Source: Halopseudomonas aestusnigri
GTDB taxonomy: Bacteria; Pseudomonadota; Gammaproteobacteria; Pseudomonadales; Pseudomonadaceae
Length of the DNA stretch: 64,000 nt
Direction of reading: 5' to 3'
Assembly (NCBI RefSeq): GCF_002197985.1
Contig: NZ_NBYK01000003.1
Location: forward strand, 96,274-160,273
This document shows positions 8,284-16,957 of the stretch, in pieces. A program made the position numbers and the translations under genes. Every line of letters starts with the position of its first letter. Position 1 is the first letter of the stretch. A model generated the notes under the pieces. It searched no databases. It was not told where the DNA came from and saw only the letters and a list, made by a program, of their open reading frames with translations.

Positions 8284-10134
8284 TTACAAGGTGGTTGTCT
8301 CATCACCCAGCTCGGTGCGGTCGCGGCCGTTGGTCTTGGCCTGATAGAGCGCCAGGTCGGCCTGGCGGATCAGGTCATCCGGTGTTTTGTCGGATGCCGG
8401 AATCAGACTGGCGGCGCCTATGCTGACTGTCAGCAGACCGGATGCTATTGACGTTTTCGGGTGGTGAATGGCGATTTTGGCCACGGCTTCGTGCACTCGT
8501 CCGGCTGCCTGCAGGCACTGACTGGCGTCGGCACCGGGCAGGATGACCGCGAACTCCTCGCCGCCATAACGGCAGATGCAGTCCCCCTCGCGGGTCAGGG
8601 TTCTACTCAGGGCGGCTGAGAGCTGCCGCAAGGCCTCGTCGCCAGCCTGGTGACCAAGTTCATCGTTGAATCGCTTGAAATAGTCAACATCCAGCATCAG
8701 CAGGCCTAGTGGAGCCTGCTCGCGGCGCAGTCGGCGCCACTCTCTGAGTATGGTGTCGTCGAAGTGGCGGCGGTTGAACAACCCTGTCAGGCCGTCCTGG
8801 TGAGACAGGCGTTGCAGTTGCTCTGCAATCTGCAGTTGCTCGCTGTTGTTGCGGCCGACGCATATCAGGTAGTCCCTGCCCATGCGGCGGATGTGTCGAA
8901 CGCTGACCTCAAGCGGTACGCTGTGTCCGTCACGATGCAGAACGCGCCTCTGGAAGATCGCATCACCCTCGTGCTCGAGCATGTTGCGCAGGTCTGCCAG
9001 CCACTGTGCTGCGTCGGGTATCACGTCTGCAGGCGCGACCTGCACAATGTTGCGAAGCTCCTGTTCGGTGTAGCCGAGTCCCTGCCAGCAGGTGCGGTTC
9101 AGGTAGACAATTTCCAGGGGAGCCAGGCTGATAATGAAAAGTGCATCGTGGCTGTTATCGGTCATGTCATTGACCAGCCTCATGTGCGCCTGGCTTTGCT
9201 TCAGGATCTCCTCGGTTTTCTGTCGCCGGGTGATCTCGGCTTGCAGCCTGCGGTTGCTTTCGTTAACCAGGCGGTTGCGCTGGGCGCCGCGCACCGCCAG
9301 CCAGAGCGAGCAGCAGAGCAAGATGGCAATCAGTGTGCTGGTACCGGTTACCAGTGCCGGCAGGGAGGTGGTGGTGCGTTCAAGCAACTGCTGGCTTGGG
9401 TAGATCAGCAGCCGGAAATCGCTGTTACCGCCCAGACGAATCTGGCTGCCGACGTTCCAGTTCGCGCCGGGCAGGTTGGTCGCACCGGTGCTGAACAGCA
9501 CCTTTTCGTTCTCGAGTAGTCGCAGGTTCACCGGTTCGGTGTGCAGGTGCTGCACCAGGTCGGTCATTAGCACCTCGACTCGGAAGATGCCGATCAGAAA
9601 GCCGTCGAATTGCCCATCCTTCAGATAAAGCGGTACGTAATAGGCCAGGCCGAGGCCGCCTTGGGCGAGAGTGAAGGTGTTGCTCAGTTGTGGACGGCCG
9701 CTGCTGCCTGAACTGAGCAGAACCGGGTAATTGGGATGGGTCGGCGGATACACCAGATTGGCGGCGGCTTCATTGCCGGCCAGTGGTTCGACCCATTGCA
9801 TCCGGTAGTTACGATCCAGCCACTCTATGGCCTGAAAGCTCGGAAAGTCCTGCAGCAACTGCTCGACATCGCTGTTCCAGAGATCGCGGCGGCTACTGTG
9901 CAGTGGCCATCGCTTTGCGAGCCGAAGCAGGGTCTCGGTTTGATTGCGGAAATCGGCTTCAATCTGGTGCGCCAGTGCGTCGGACTCAAGTTGAAGGCGA
10001 GCGCGCGCCTGCTCCTGTTCGGCAAGATAAAGTGCGCGCCAGACAACGAACAGTGCGATCGCCAGGGCGCAACAAAGAACGACGATCAGCGCTGGAAGCT
10101 TCTTTGCGTGGCGATCAATAGCGGGTGCTGGCAT
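8284..10134 (-). CDS. Membrane diguanylate cyclase with periplasmic sensor and PAS domain
   Basis: The 616-residue protein has a transmembrane helix near residues 13-35, a periplasmic sensor region of about 230 residues, a second helix (ALVTGTSTLIAILLCCSLWL), a short coiled linker, a PAS domain and a C-terminal GGDEF domain. The catalytic motif is GGEEF, the active form. RxxD (REGD) lies five residues before it, so the product-inhibition I-site is intact. It should make cyclic di-GMP in response to a periplasmic and possibly a PAS ligand, both unknown. It ends four bases from the convergent ilvA. Confidence 0.93.
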   Translation of the reverse strand: MPAPAIDRHAKKLPALIVVLCCALAIALFVVWRALYLAEQEQARARLQLESDALAHQIEADFRNQTETLLRLAKRWPLHSSRRDLWNSDVEQLLQDFPSFQAIEWLDRNYRMQWVEPLAGNEAAANLVYPPTHPNYPVLLSSGSSGRPQLSNTFTLAQGGLGLAYYVPLYLKDGQFDGFLIGIFRVEVLMTDLVQHLHTEPVNLRLLENEKVLFSTGATNLPGANWNVGSQIRLGGNSDFRLLIYPSQQLLERTTTSLPALVTGTSTLIAILLCCSLWLAVRGAQRNRLVNESNRRLQAEITRRQKTEEILKQSQAHMRLVNDMTDNSHDALFIISLAPLEIVYLNRTCWQGLGYTEQELRNIVQVAPADVIPDAAQWLADLRNMLEHEGDAIFQRRVLHRDGHSVPLEVSVRHIRRMGRDYLICVGRNNSEQLQIAEQLQRLSHQDGLTGLFNRRHFDDTILREWRRLRREQAPLGLLMLDVDYFKRFNDELGHQAGDEALRQLSAALSRTLTREGDCICRYGGEEFAVILPGADASQCLQAAGRVHEAVAKIAIHHPKTSIASGLLTVSIGAASLIPASDKTPDDLIRQADLALYQAKTNGRDRTELGDETTTL

Positions 10135-10198
10135 AGATATTCCCGGGGCGTATGCCTACTGATAGCACATTGCTTTGTTGTCGGCCAGAGGGTGTCAG

Positions 10199-10648
10199 TT
10201 ATGCTGCCCCCAGCACAATCTGCCACTGCTGCTCCGTGACCGGCATCACCGACAGCCGGCTGCCTCGCTGTAATAATGCCAGCCCTTCCAGCCCGTTCAG
10301 CGAGCGCAGCTCGGTGAGTGTCAGCAGGGTCGGGAACTTTCTCTCGAATGCCACGTCCACTGCCGTCCATGGCAGGTTTTCAATGCTGGCTTTCGGGTCG
10401 TAGTAAGGGCTGTCGGGATCGATGGCGGTGCGGTCCGGGTAGGGTTCGCCAATGATGCGACCGATACCGGCAATGCCGGGTGGCTGGCAGCTGGAGTGGT
10501 AAAACAGAAACTGGTCACCGGGCTGCATGTCGCGCATGAAGTTGCGTGCCTGATAGTTGCGTACGCCATCCCAGGGAGCCTGCCCCAGGCGCTCCAGGTC
10601 GGAAATGGAAAAGGTATCGGGCTCGGATTTCATCAGCCAATAGGCCAT
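10199..10648 (-). CDS. EVE domain protein
   Basis: This 149-residue protein is a stand-alone EVE domain, related to the PUA/YTH fold and to thymocyte nuclear protein 1. The hallmark start MAYWLMKSEPDTFS, the WDGVRNYQARN segment and the FYHSSC motif are present. EVE domains bind modified bases in DNA or RNA; the ligand of this bacterial subgroup is not established. The start at 10648 has AGGAG upstream; an in-frame upstream ATG at 10684 would add 12 unlikely residues. Confidence 0.92.
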   Translation of the reverse strand: MAYWLMKSEPDTFSISDLERLGQAPWDGVRNYQARNFMRDMQPGDQFLFYHSSCQPPGIAGIGRIIGEPYPDRTAIDPDSPYYDPKASIENLPWTAVDVAFERKFPTLLTLTELRSLNGLEGLALLQRGSRLSVMPVTEQQWQIVLGAA

Positions 10649-10666
10649 GACACTCTCCTGGGTGAG

Positions 10667-10695
10667 TTGACACAATTTTTGCATGAGTGTAAGAC
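10667..10695 (+). promoter_or_regulatory. Possible promoter for the small membrane protein
   Basis: A perfect TTGACA (10667-10672) is followed after 17 bases by TAAGAC (10690-10695), a weak -10. It lies about 100 bases upstream of the 41-residue ORF and just outside the EVE gene start. Confidence 0.3.
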
Positions 10696-10798
10696 AGCGT
10701 GTGATACACGGATATGACTTGTCTCATCGGGGAATGGGAAGGGCGTATATCCGTCTCGCACTGATTATTAGATTGCCGTATCAATTAGGAGGCAACTC

Positions 10799-10924
10799 GT
10801 GAGACGCAAACCGGATTTGCTGTGGGTACTGGTCATTGTGTTTGGTTTGGGGGTAGTCACTACGGGGTATACCCAGAGCTACCTGGATCGTAACGCAGAG
10901 CCTGTTGTTGAGCAGGTGCCCTGA
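10799..10924 (+). CDS. Small membrane protein (41 aa), unknown function
   Basis: A GTG-start ORF of 41 codons has a perfect AGGAGG ribosome binding site at 10787-10792, six bases before the start. The predicted product has a basic N-terminus (RRKPD), one hydrophobic helix (LLWVLVIVFGLGVV) and a short acidic polar tail after a TTGYTQSY segment. It fits a single-pass inner membrane protein or an uncleaved signal anchor. Its stop codon is directly adjacent to the stop codon of the convergent 5-formyl-THF cyclo-ligase gene. I believe similar short ORFs occur beside this gene in other pseudomonads, but that is from memory. The ribosome binding site is the main support. Confidence 0.72.
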   Translation: MRRKPDLLWVLVIVFGLGVVTTGYTQSYLDRNAEPVVEQVP

Positions 10925-11515
10925 TCAGTAGCGTCTGCAGTCCGTAATCACGCCATCAAGCGGGATATCCCATCCTGCGCACGGCAGTTGCTCGACCCGC
11001 TGACATTCGTGTGCCAGGCCGATCAGGCAGGGCCGGCTAGTGTGCTTCCGACGTCCGCGGTAGGCGAAGGTGCGGTCGTAGAATCCGCCGCCCATGCCGA
11101 GGCGGTTACCCTGCGGGTCAAATCCGACCAGTGGCATCAGCACCAGATTCAGGCGCCAGGCCTTGACCTGGTGCTTGCGGCTGCGTCGCGGCTCGCGAAT
11201 GCCGAATCTGTTGCGCTGCCAGCGTTGGCCCCTGATCAGTTTCTGAAACGCCATCGCCGTGGCTGGCCAGCGCTGCAGCACAGGCAGGTAACAGTGCTTG
11301 CGATGGCGGCGGGCAAGGAGCATGAGTGGGGTTGGGTCAATCTCGCCGTCGTTCGCCAGGTAAAAGGCGATATGCCGGGCGCGCAGAAAGCGCTTGTCCT
11401 GGGCCAGGTTGGCCGCCAGTCGTGTGGCTGCCCTGCGTTGCTGGGCGGGGCTGAGTGCCCGGCGAGCCTGGCGCAGTTGCTTGCGAAGGGTGGTGCGTGA
11501 CGCAGTCAGAGTCAT
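10925..11515 (-). CDS. 5-formyltetrahydrofolate cyclo-ligase
   Basis: The 196-residue protein is of the YgfA/MTHFS family, which converts 5-formyl-THF to 5,10-methenyl-THF with ATP. The signature GMGGGFYDRTFAY is present near residue 140, and the N-terminal LRKQLRQARRALSP helix is typical. It lies immediately downstream of 6S RNA, the same ssrS-ygfA arrangement as in E. coli and Pseudomonas, so it is probably expressed by read-through from the zapA/6S promoters. The gene also carries an unusually arginine-rich middle (around residues 85-115). Confidence 0.94.
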   Translation of the reverse strand: MTLTASRTTLRKQLRQARRALSPAQQRRAATRLAANLAQDKRFLRARHIAFYLANDGEIDPTPLMLLARRHRKHCYLPVLQRWPATAMAFQKLIRGQRWQRNRFGIREPRRSRKHQVKAWRLNLVLMPLVGFDPQGNRLGMGGGFYDRTFAYRGRRKHTSRPCLIGLAHECQRVEQLPCAGWDIPLDGVITDCRRY

Positions 11516-11524
11516 GTCAAAGAA

Positions 11525-11700
11525 GGTCCCCAGAGTGCCGCTGCCGGGTTAGCCCTTGAACCCGAAAGTTCAAGGCGGAGATTACGGCGATACCTCAGGC
11601 TTTCCGTCATGCGGACATGCACACTGGTATCAGCGCGTCCTCTCCTGGTACAGGAGTATCGGCTCAGGGACATCTCCGGCTGGCCAACACCCCAGGGATG
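11525..11700 (-). ncRNA. ssrS: 6S RNA (ssrS)
   Basis: 6S RNA binds the sigma-70 RNA polymerase holoenzyme and mimics an open promoter. On the minus strand the 5' segment TCCCTGGGGTG (from about 11698) pairs along its whole length with the 3' segment CACTCTGGGGA (to 11528), forming the closing stem. Internal landmarks shared with E. coli 6S RNA are GGCCAG, GAGATGT, CCCTGAGCCGATA and the 3' CTTGAAC/GGTTCAAGGG hairpin. Context agrees: zapA lies upstream and 5-formyl-THF cyclo-ligase downstream, as in E. coli. The ends are estimated to within a few bases from the stem and the -10 position. Confidence 0.92.
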
Positions 11701-11705
11701 GGCTC

Positions 11706-11711
11706 ACTATA
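11706..11711 (-). promoter_or_regulatory. -10 element of 6S RNA
   Basis: The minus strand reads TATAGT at 11711-11706, which places a start at about 11699-11701, exactly where the 6S closing stem begins. No good -35 was seen. Confidence 0.6.
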
Positions 11712-11752
11712 CAGAAAAGCGGCAGGGACTTCGATGCCTGAATGGGCTGATG

Positions 11753-12055
11753 TCAGGCCTTGTGGCTTTCCAGTGCCTGATCCAGCCGTTTGACCAGCTC
11801 GCTGATCTGCGCCTGCTGTGCGCTGAGCGTGCTGTCCTGCTGGTGACTGCCGGTCAGCATTTCGTGGGTGATATTCAGTGCCGCCATGACGGCGATGCGC
11901 TCAACGCCAATCACCTTGCCGCTGTTGCGGATGTCGCGCATCGTGGTGTCGAGGTGGCGTGCGGCCTGCTCCAGATTGCTGCGCTCTTCCGGCGGGCAGG
12001 CAACGCGGTATTCCTTGTCCAGGATGTGCAGGGTGACTGTCAGGGGTTGGCTCAT
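11753..12055 (-). CDS. zapA: Cell division protein ZapA
   Basis: ZapA binds and bundles FtsZ at the division ring. The 100-residue protein begins with the typical MSQPLTVTLHILDKEYRVAC strand region. A helical segment (NLEQAARHLDTTMRDIRNSGKVIGVERIAVMAALNITHEML) and a C-terminal coiled coil follow. Length is normal. The start codon overlaps the stop of the preceding coiled-coil gene (ATGA), which implies translational coupling. The order coiled-coil gene, zapA, 6S RNA, cyclo-ligase is conserved in pseudomonads. Confidence 0.95.
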   Translation of the reverse strand: MSQPLTVTLHILDKEYRVACPPEERSNLEQAARHLDTTMRDIRNSGKVIGVERIAVMAALNITHEMLTGSHQQDSTLSAQQAQISELVKRLDQALESHKA

Positions 12056-12270
12056 GAGTCGTGCTCCAGGGATTTGAGTCGCAAAATCATGGCTTCGACC
12101 TTCTGACGGGCCAAATCGTTCTTTTCGATTAGCTGAACACGCTCGTCGCGCCAGAGGCGCTCCTGTGCCTGCAAGTGCTGGTTCTGCAATTTCAGCTGGT
12201 CGCACAGGTCAATCAGCTGGCTGATGCGCTGAGTCAGTGCGTTGATATCGGATTGGTCCATTGCCGCCAT
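12052..12270 (-). CDS. Small coiled-coil protein, TIGR02449/ZapB-like
   Basis: The 72-residue protein is almost entirely helical with heptad-like leucines (LTQRISQLIDLCDQLKLQNQHLQAQ and on to LARQKVEAMILRLKSLE). It matches the short coiled-coil family that precedes zapA in pseudomonads, and by position and shape resembles ZapB. A role at the division ring is inferred from coupling with zapA and has not been shown here. The ATG at 12270 has a GGGAC stretch upstream; an ATG three codons later (12261) is also possible. Confidence 0.85.
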   Translation of the reverse strand: MAAMDQSDINALTQRISQLIDLCDQLKLQNQHLQAQERLWRDERVQLIEKNDLARQKVEAMILRLKSLEHDS

Positions 12271-12293
12271 TCTGTCGTCCCGGGGGTTGAGCC

Positions 12294-12322
12294 ACTATAG
12301 AGGCGGCCCGCAGGGCGGTCAA
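12294..12322 (-). promoter_or_regulatory. Sigma-70 promoter of the zapA/6S/cyclo-ligase operon
   Basis: The minus strand reads TTGACC at 12322-12317, a 17-base spacer, then TATAGT at 12299-12294. This is 24 bases before the coiled-coil gene start. Both elements and the spacing are close to the sigma-70 consensus. Confidence 0.7.
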
Positions 12323-12503
12323 ACCCCTCGCCGCTGGCCTGTTGGGCAGGCCGATTGGCGGTCCCGGCGGTAGATTTAACCGGGTCCGGGCAGGCACAAT
12401 AGAGCCCATTGGGTTTACCCGCTGCGCGGGTCGCTTTGTCGGGCGCAGGATACCGGTATTTGCGAGTTTGCGGCAGCCTCAGTCAGCAGTCTGGAGTATG
12501 TTT

Positions 12504-13076
12504 ATGGCCTTGATGCCGGTAGTGTTTGATTTTGATCGTTATGCGCAGATCTGCAGCGACGTGGGCGCGGTGGGTCAGCCGGCCGAGCTGCATGGTCATT
12601 TGGTCGGTCGCCTGAGTGCGGGTGCGCGGCTGGACCATACCACCTGGCTGAGTGTGGCGCAGGAGTTGCTGGATGGTCGCGGCGCTCTGACCGAGGCCGG
12701 CAAGGTGGCGCTGATCCAGTTGTATGACGCCAGTCTGGCCGAGTTGTCGGGCAGCGGCTTTGAACTGACGCTGGTTTTGCCCGATGACAGCGCCGCCATT
12801 GATCATCGGACCGCTGCGCTGGGTCACTGGTGCGAGGGCTTTCTGGCCGGATTCGGCATGGTCGAACGCAGTGCCCAGCTGAGTGAAGAGGCCGATGGCG
12901 TGCTGCGTGACTTTGCCGCCATCTCGCAGGTTCAGACCGACCTCGATGAGTCTGAGGCCAACGAAGTGGACTTCATGGAAGTGATGGAGTACGTGCGTAT
13001 GGCAACCCTGATGCTGTTCAGCGAGTGCCAGAGTGCAGACCCGAAACAGGATACGCCCCCCGCTGCTCTGCATTGA
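12504..13076 (+). CDS. ygfB: UPF0149 family protein YgfB
   Basis: The 190-residue protein is a UPF0149/YgfB member. The signature ALGHWCEGFLAGFG is present near residue 115, together with the acidic C-terminal segment DESEANEVDFMEVMEYVRMATLMLFSE. In P. aeruginosa YgfB has been linked to control of the ampDh3 gene and beta-lactam susceptibility; whether that holds here is unknown. ATG 12504 follows GGAG by seven bases. pepP starts 10 bases after the stop, so the two are in one operon with ubiH and ubiI, as in E. coli. Confidence 0.9.
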   Translation: MALMPVVFDFDRYAQICSDVGAVGQPAELHGHLVGRLSAGARLDHTTWLSVAQELLDGRGALTEAGKVALIQLYDASLAELSGSGFELTLVLPDDSAAIDHRTAALGHWCEGFLAGFGMVERSAQLSEEADGVLRDFAAISQVQTDLDESEANEVDFMEVMEYVRMATLMLFSECQSADPKQDTPPAALH

Positions 13077-13086
13077 TGAGGTAAGC

Positions 13087-14427
13087 ATGCGAATCACCAA
13101 GGCCGAATATGCCCGCCGCCGCAAGGCGCTGATGAGTCAGATGGAACCCAACAGCATCGCCATTTTGCCGGCGGCGCAGGTATTTATCCGTAACCGTGAC
13201 GTTGAGCACAATTATCGCCAGGACAGCGACTTCCAGTATCTGACCGGCTTTCCCGAGCCGGAGGCGGTTGCGGTGCTGGTGCCCGGGCGCGAGCACGGCG
13301 AATATGTGCTGTTCTGCCGCGAGCGCGACAAGGAACGCGAGTTGTGGGATGGCTATCGCGCCGGGCAGGAAGGCGCTGTGGTCGAGTACGGCGCCAATGA
13401 TGCGTTCCCGATCAATGATATCGACGACATCCTGCCGGGGCTGATTGAGGGGCGGGAGCGTGTCTACTCCGCCATGGGTGCCAATGCCGACTTTGACCGT
13501 CGGCTGACTAACTGGATCAACCTGATTCGCAGCAAGGCGCGCCTCGGAGCCCAGCCGCCGAAGGAGTTTCTGGCGCTGGATCATCTGCTGCACGATATGC
13601 GACTGTACAAGAGTGCTGGCGAGCTGAAAGTCATGCAGGTCGCCGCCGATATTTCCTGTCAGGCCCATGTGCGTGCCATGCAGTTCTGCCGTCCCGGCGT
13701 CTACGAGTATCAGCTCGAGGCCGAGCTGCAGCATTGCTTCATGCACCACGGCAGCCGCTCTCCGGCGTATTCGTCGATTGTGGCGGCCGGCGTCAACGGC
13801 TGCATCCTGCATTACACCGAGAATACGGCACAGGTCCGCGATGGCGATCTGGTGCTGATCGACGCTGGCTGCGAGCTCGATTGCTACGCCAGCGATATCA
13901 CCCGTACCTTCCCCGCCAATGGCAAGTTCAGTCCGGAGCAGCGGGCGATCTACGACATCGTGCTGGCGGCACAGGAAGCCGCCATGGCGGTAATCGGTCC
14001 TGGGCGCAGCTGGAATGAATCCCATGATGCCAGCGTGCGTACGATCACCGCCGGGCTGGTCGATCTTGGGCTGCTTAAGGGTGATGTCGACGAGCTGATC
14101 GCCAGCGAAGCCTACCGCCGCTTCTATATGCACCGTCTCGGTCACTGGCTTGGCATGGATGTGCACGATGTGGGCGAATACCGGGTGGGCGGTGTCTGGC
14201 GCGAGCTGGAACCGGGCATGGTGATGACCGTTGAGCCGGGAATCTATATTGCGCCGGACGATGACACGGTGCCGCGCAAATGGCGCGGCATTGGTGTTCG
14301 TATCGAAGATGATGTGGTTGTTACCAAGACCGGTTATCAGGTGCTGACTGGCAAGGTGCCGAAAGATCCGGATGAAATCGAGGCGCTGATGGCTGCCGCG
14401 CGTCAGCCCGAGGCGGAGCCGGCGTGA
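13087..14427 (+). CDS. pepP: Xaa-Pro aminopeptidase PepP
   Basis: PepP removes an N-terminal residue that precedes proline. The 446-residue protein has the creatinase-type N domain (with FQYLTGFPEPEAV) and the pita-bread metallopeptidase C domain. The dinuclear metal ligands are visible in order: Asp in LIDAGCELD, Asp in ASDITRTFP, His in RLGHWLGMDVHD, Glu in TVEPGIYI and Glu in GVRIEDDV. ATG 13087 is preceded by GAGGT and matches the family start MRITKAEY. The stop overlaps the GTG start of ubiH. Confidence 0.96.
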   Translation: MRITKAEYARRRKALMSQMEPNSIAILPAAQVFIRNRDVEHNYRQDSDFQYLTGFPEPEAVAVLVPGREHGEYVLFCRERDKERELWDGYRAGQEGAVVEYGANDAFPINDIDDILPGLIEGRERVYSAMGANADFDRRLTNWINLIRSKARLGAQPPKEFLALDHLLHDMRLYKSAGELKVMQVAADISCQAHVRAMQFCRPGVYEYQLEAELQHCFMHHGSRSPAYSSIVAAGVNGCILHYTENTAQVRDGDLVLIDAGCELDCYASDITRTFPANGKFSPEQRAIYDIVLAAQEAAMAVIGPGRSWNESHDASVRTITAGLVDLGLLKGDVDELIASEAYRRFYMHRLGHWLGMDVHDVGEYRVGGVWRELEPGMVMTVEPGIYIAPDDDTVPRKWRGIGVRIEDDVVVTKTGYQVLTGKVPKDPDEIEALMAAARQPEAEPA

Positions 14428-15614
14428 GCCAGCACATCAGTATTGTCGGTGGCGGGATGGTGGGTGCCAGCCTGGCCCTGGCCCTGCAGCAGCATGCAGC
14501 CCGTCGTGGCTGGCGAATCAATCTGATTGAGGCGCAACCGCCGGCCAGCGGACAGGCTCAGCCGAGCTTTGACGCGCGTTCGACCGCGCTGTCGCATGGC
14601 AGTCACCTGCTGTTTGAGCAGCTCGGTATATGGGCCGAACTGGCCGGGCAGGCAGAGCCCATCCGCCAGATTCATGTATCCGATCGCGGCCATCCCGGTG
14701 TTACCCGGTTGTTTGCTGAAAAAGAGCGGGTGCCCGCGCTTGGCTATGTGGTCGAAAATGCCGCGCTTGGGAAGGTGCTGCTGGCTGCACTGGACCCTGC
14801 GGTAGTGCGCTGGCAGGCGCCGGCCCGGGTGGTGCGCGCCGAGCCTGCCCGCAGTGGCTGGCTGATGCAGGTTGAGGAGCATGATCAGTTGCACGAGCAG
14901 GCCACTGATCTGCTGATAGTCGCCGATGGCGGCCGCTCGGGCCTGCTGGAGCAACTGGGCATTCATCGTCAGGTGCGACCCTATGGGCAGACCGCGATTA
15001 TCGCCAATATCACCAGCTCGCAGGGCCATGATGGCGTCGCCTACGAGCGCTTTACCCCCAACGGCCCGCTGGCGCTGTTGCCGATGTCCGCCGGGCGCAG
15101 TGCGCTGGTGTGGACGCAGCCTGACGCGCAGGTGGATGAGGTCATGACACTCTCCGATGCGGCGTTTCTTGAGGCGTTGCAGGATGCCTTTGGCTTTCGT
15201 ATGGGTGCACTGACCCGCGTGGGGCAAAGGCATGCCTATCCGCTCAGCCTGATCGAGGCTGAAGAGCAGGTGCGAACCGGCCTGGTTGTGCTGGGGAATG
15301 CCGCACACAGCCTGCACCCTATCGCCGGTCAGGGCTTCAATCTCAGCCTGCGCGATGCCATGGCACTGGCTGATACCCTGATTGATGCCCCGGCGCACGG
15401 CGCGCCTGGTGATCTGCGCCTGCTTGAGGGGTACCTTGATCGCCAGCGCCAGGACCAGCAGCAGACCATTGCGTTCAGTGACGGATTGACTCGGCTGTTC
15501 AGTAACCGTCGTCCGGTGCTGGCGGCAGGGCGTAATCTGGGCCTGCTGGGGATGGATATCGTGGCACCGCTCAAGTCGGTGTTTGCCCGGCAGGCAATGG
15601 GCCTTAAGGGATAA
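14424..15614 (+). CDS. ubiH: 2-octaprenyl-6-methoxyphenol hydroxylase UbiH
   Basis: UbiH is an FAD monooxygenase of ubiquinone synthesis. The 396-residue protein has the N-terminal FAD motif VGGGMVGASLALAL and the C-terminal NAAHSLHPIAGQGFNLSLRDA motif of the UbiH/COQ6 family. The GTG start overlaps the pepP stop by four bases (GTGA). The pepP-ubiH-ubiI order, the same as in E. coli, separates it from its close homologue downstream. The usual GDAAH reads GNAAH here, as in some UbiH proteins. Confidence 0.95.
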   Translation: MSQHISIVGGGMVGASLALALQQHAARRGWRINLIEAQPPASGQAQPSFDARSTALSHGSHLLFEQLGIWAELAGQAEPIRQIHVSDRGHPGVTRLFAEKERVPALGYVVENAALGKVLLAALDPAVVRWQAPARVVRAEPARSGWLMQVEEHDQLHEQATDLLIVADGGRSGLLEQLGIHRQVRPYGQTAIIANITSSQGHDGVAYERFTPNGPLALLPMSAGRSALVWTQPDAQVDEVMTLSDAAFLEALQDAFGFRMGALTRVGQRHAYPLSLIEAEEQVRTGLVVLGNAAHSLHPIAGQGFNLSLRDAMALADTLIDAPAHGAPGDLRLLEGYLDRQRQDQQQTIAFSDGLTRLFSNRRPVLAAGRNLGLLGMDIVAPLKSVFARQAMGLKG

Positions 15615-15629
15615 CTCTGGAGCGCACAG

Positions 15630-16856
15630 ATGCAACAGCGTTTTGATCTGATTGTGGTGGGGGCTGGCATGGTCGGCTCGGCGCTGGCCTGTGCGCTCGC
15701 CGATAGTGGCCTGAAGTTGGCGCTGCTGGATGCGCAGTCCCTGCAGCCTGTGCCTGAGCCGCTCAGTGCCTCCGGATACGATCCGCGGGTCAGTGCCTTG
15801 AGCGCAGCGTCCGAGCAGATTCTGCGCCGACTCGGCGCCTGGCAGCAGATTCCCTCGTCGCGGCGCTGCGCCTATCGTCATATGTGCGTCTGGGATGCCG
15901 AAGGTACCGGTGAGGTGCGGTTTGACGCCCGTTCACTGAATGAGTTGCGCCTCGGACATATTGTCGAGAACTGGCAGGTTCAGAATGCGCTGCTGGAGGT
16001 TCTGCAGGGGCGCCCGGTCGAGCTGCTCGGTGACAGTCGCGTGCAAGGACTGGTGCAGGAGGACGACGGCTGGCGACTCAATCTCGATGATGGCCGCCAG
16101 TTGCACGCGCCGCTGATTCTCGCCGCGGATGGTGCCCGTTCTCAGCTGCGTGACCTGGCCGGTTTTGCCATGCGCGAGTGGGATTACCTGCATCACGCGG
16201 TGGTCACCACGGTCGAGTTGTCCGAGCCGCACCAGGAGACCGCCTGGCAACGGTTTTTGCCGTCCGGCCCGCTGGCCTTTCTGCCATTGCCGTCGCGCGA
16301 CGGCAAACACTACTGTTCGATTGTCTGGTCGCTGCTGCCCGAGGCTGCCGAGCGGGTCATGGCGCTGGATGACAAGGATTTCTGCATTGCGCTTGCCGAA
16401 GCGCTGGAATGCCGTCTGGGGCCTGTTCTGGCGGTTGACCGACGGGTCTGCATTCCGCTGCGCCAGCGACATGCCAAACGCTACGTGATGCCGGGGCTGG
16501 CGCTGTTGGGCGACGCTGCCCACAGCATCCACCCGCTGGCGGGGCAGGGCGTCAATCTGGGCTTTCTTGACGCCGCGCAATTGGCAGACGTACTGCTGGC
16601 TGCCCTTGAACGCGGGGAAAACATCGCAGACATCGCGGTGCTTGAGCGCTATGAACGGGCGCGCATGGGCAACAATCTGGCCGTGATGGCGGCGATGGAA
16701 GGCTTTGAGCGTCTGTTCCATGCCGATGCCTTGCCGCTGCGCTGGCTGCGCAATACCGGTATGGCGCTGTTTGATCGCGCGCCATTGCTGAAAAGCGGCG
16801 TCATGCGTCAGGCCATGGGGCTGAGCGGAGAGCTGCCCAGTCTTGCATGCGGCTGA
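15630..16856 (+). CDS. ubiI: UbiH/UbiF/VisC-family FAD hydroxylase, probably UbiI
   Basis: This 408-residue FAD monooxygenase is a paralogue of UbiH with the motifs [17 protein letters not shown], the GADGARS region ([13 protein letters not shown]) and [31 protein letters not shown]. UbiI hydroxylates C5 of the ubiquinone ring. Assignment to UbiI (formerly VisC) comes from its place right after ubiH; a UbiF-like or UbiM-like specificity cannot be excluded. It starts 15 bases after ubiH and closes the ygfB-pepP-ubiH-ubiI operon. Confidence 0.9.
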   Translation: MQQRFDLIVVGAGMVGSALACALADSGLKLALLDAQSLQPVPEPLSASGYDPRVSALSAASEQILRRLGAWQQIPSSRRCAYRHMCVWDAEGTGEVRFDARSLNELRLGHIVENWQVQNALLEVLQGRPVELLGDSRVQGLVQEDDGWRLNLDDGRQLHAPLILAADGARSQLRDLAGFAMREWDYLHHAVVTTVELSEPHQETAWQRFLPSGPLAFLPLPSRDGKHYCSIVWSLLPEAAERVMALDDKDFCIALAEALECRLGPVLAVDRRVCIPLRQRHAKRYVMPGLALLGDAAHSIHPLAGQGVNLGFLDAAQLADVLLAALERGENIADIAVLERYERARMGNNLAVMAAMEGFERLFHADALPLRWLRNTGMALFDRAPLLKSGVMRQAMGLSGELPSLACG

Positions 16857-16909
16857 TCGGTAACATCTCGCGACGGACTGGGGCAGTACGCCGCATTGCC
16901 AGTGCAATG

Positions 16910-16928
16910 GGGAATGATTATCATCTCC
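16910..16928. promoter_or_regulatory. Fur box before the iron-binding protein gene
   Basis: Positions 16910-16928 match the 19-base Fur consensus at 13 positions. They contain the perfect inverted repeat ATGATTATCAT (16914-16924). The site lies 30 bases before the ATG of the Fe(III)-binding protein gene, a sensible place for iron-dependent repression. Confidence 0.75.
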
Positions 16929-16957
16929 TCTCATTTTTTCAACGGAGAGGCGTTTTC

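Noticed and set aside
14403-15881. 492-codon minus frame opposite ubiH
   Set aside because: Antisense shadow of ubiH and ubiI; no recognisable domain or start signal.
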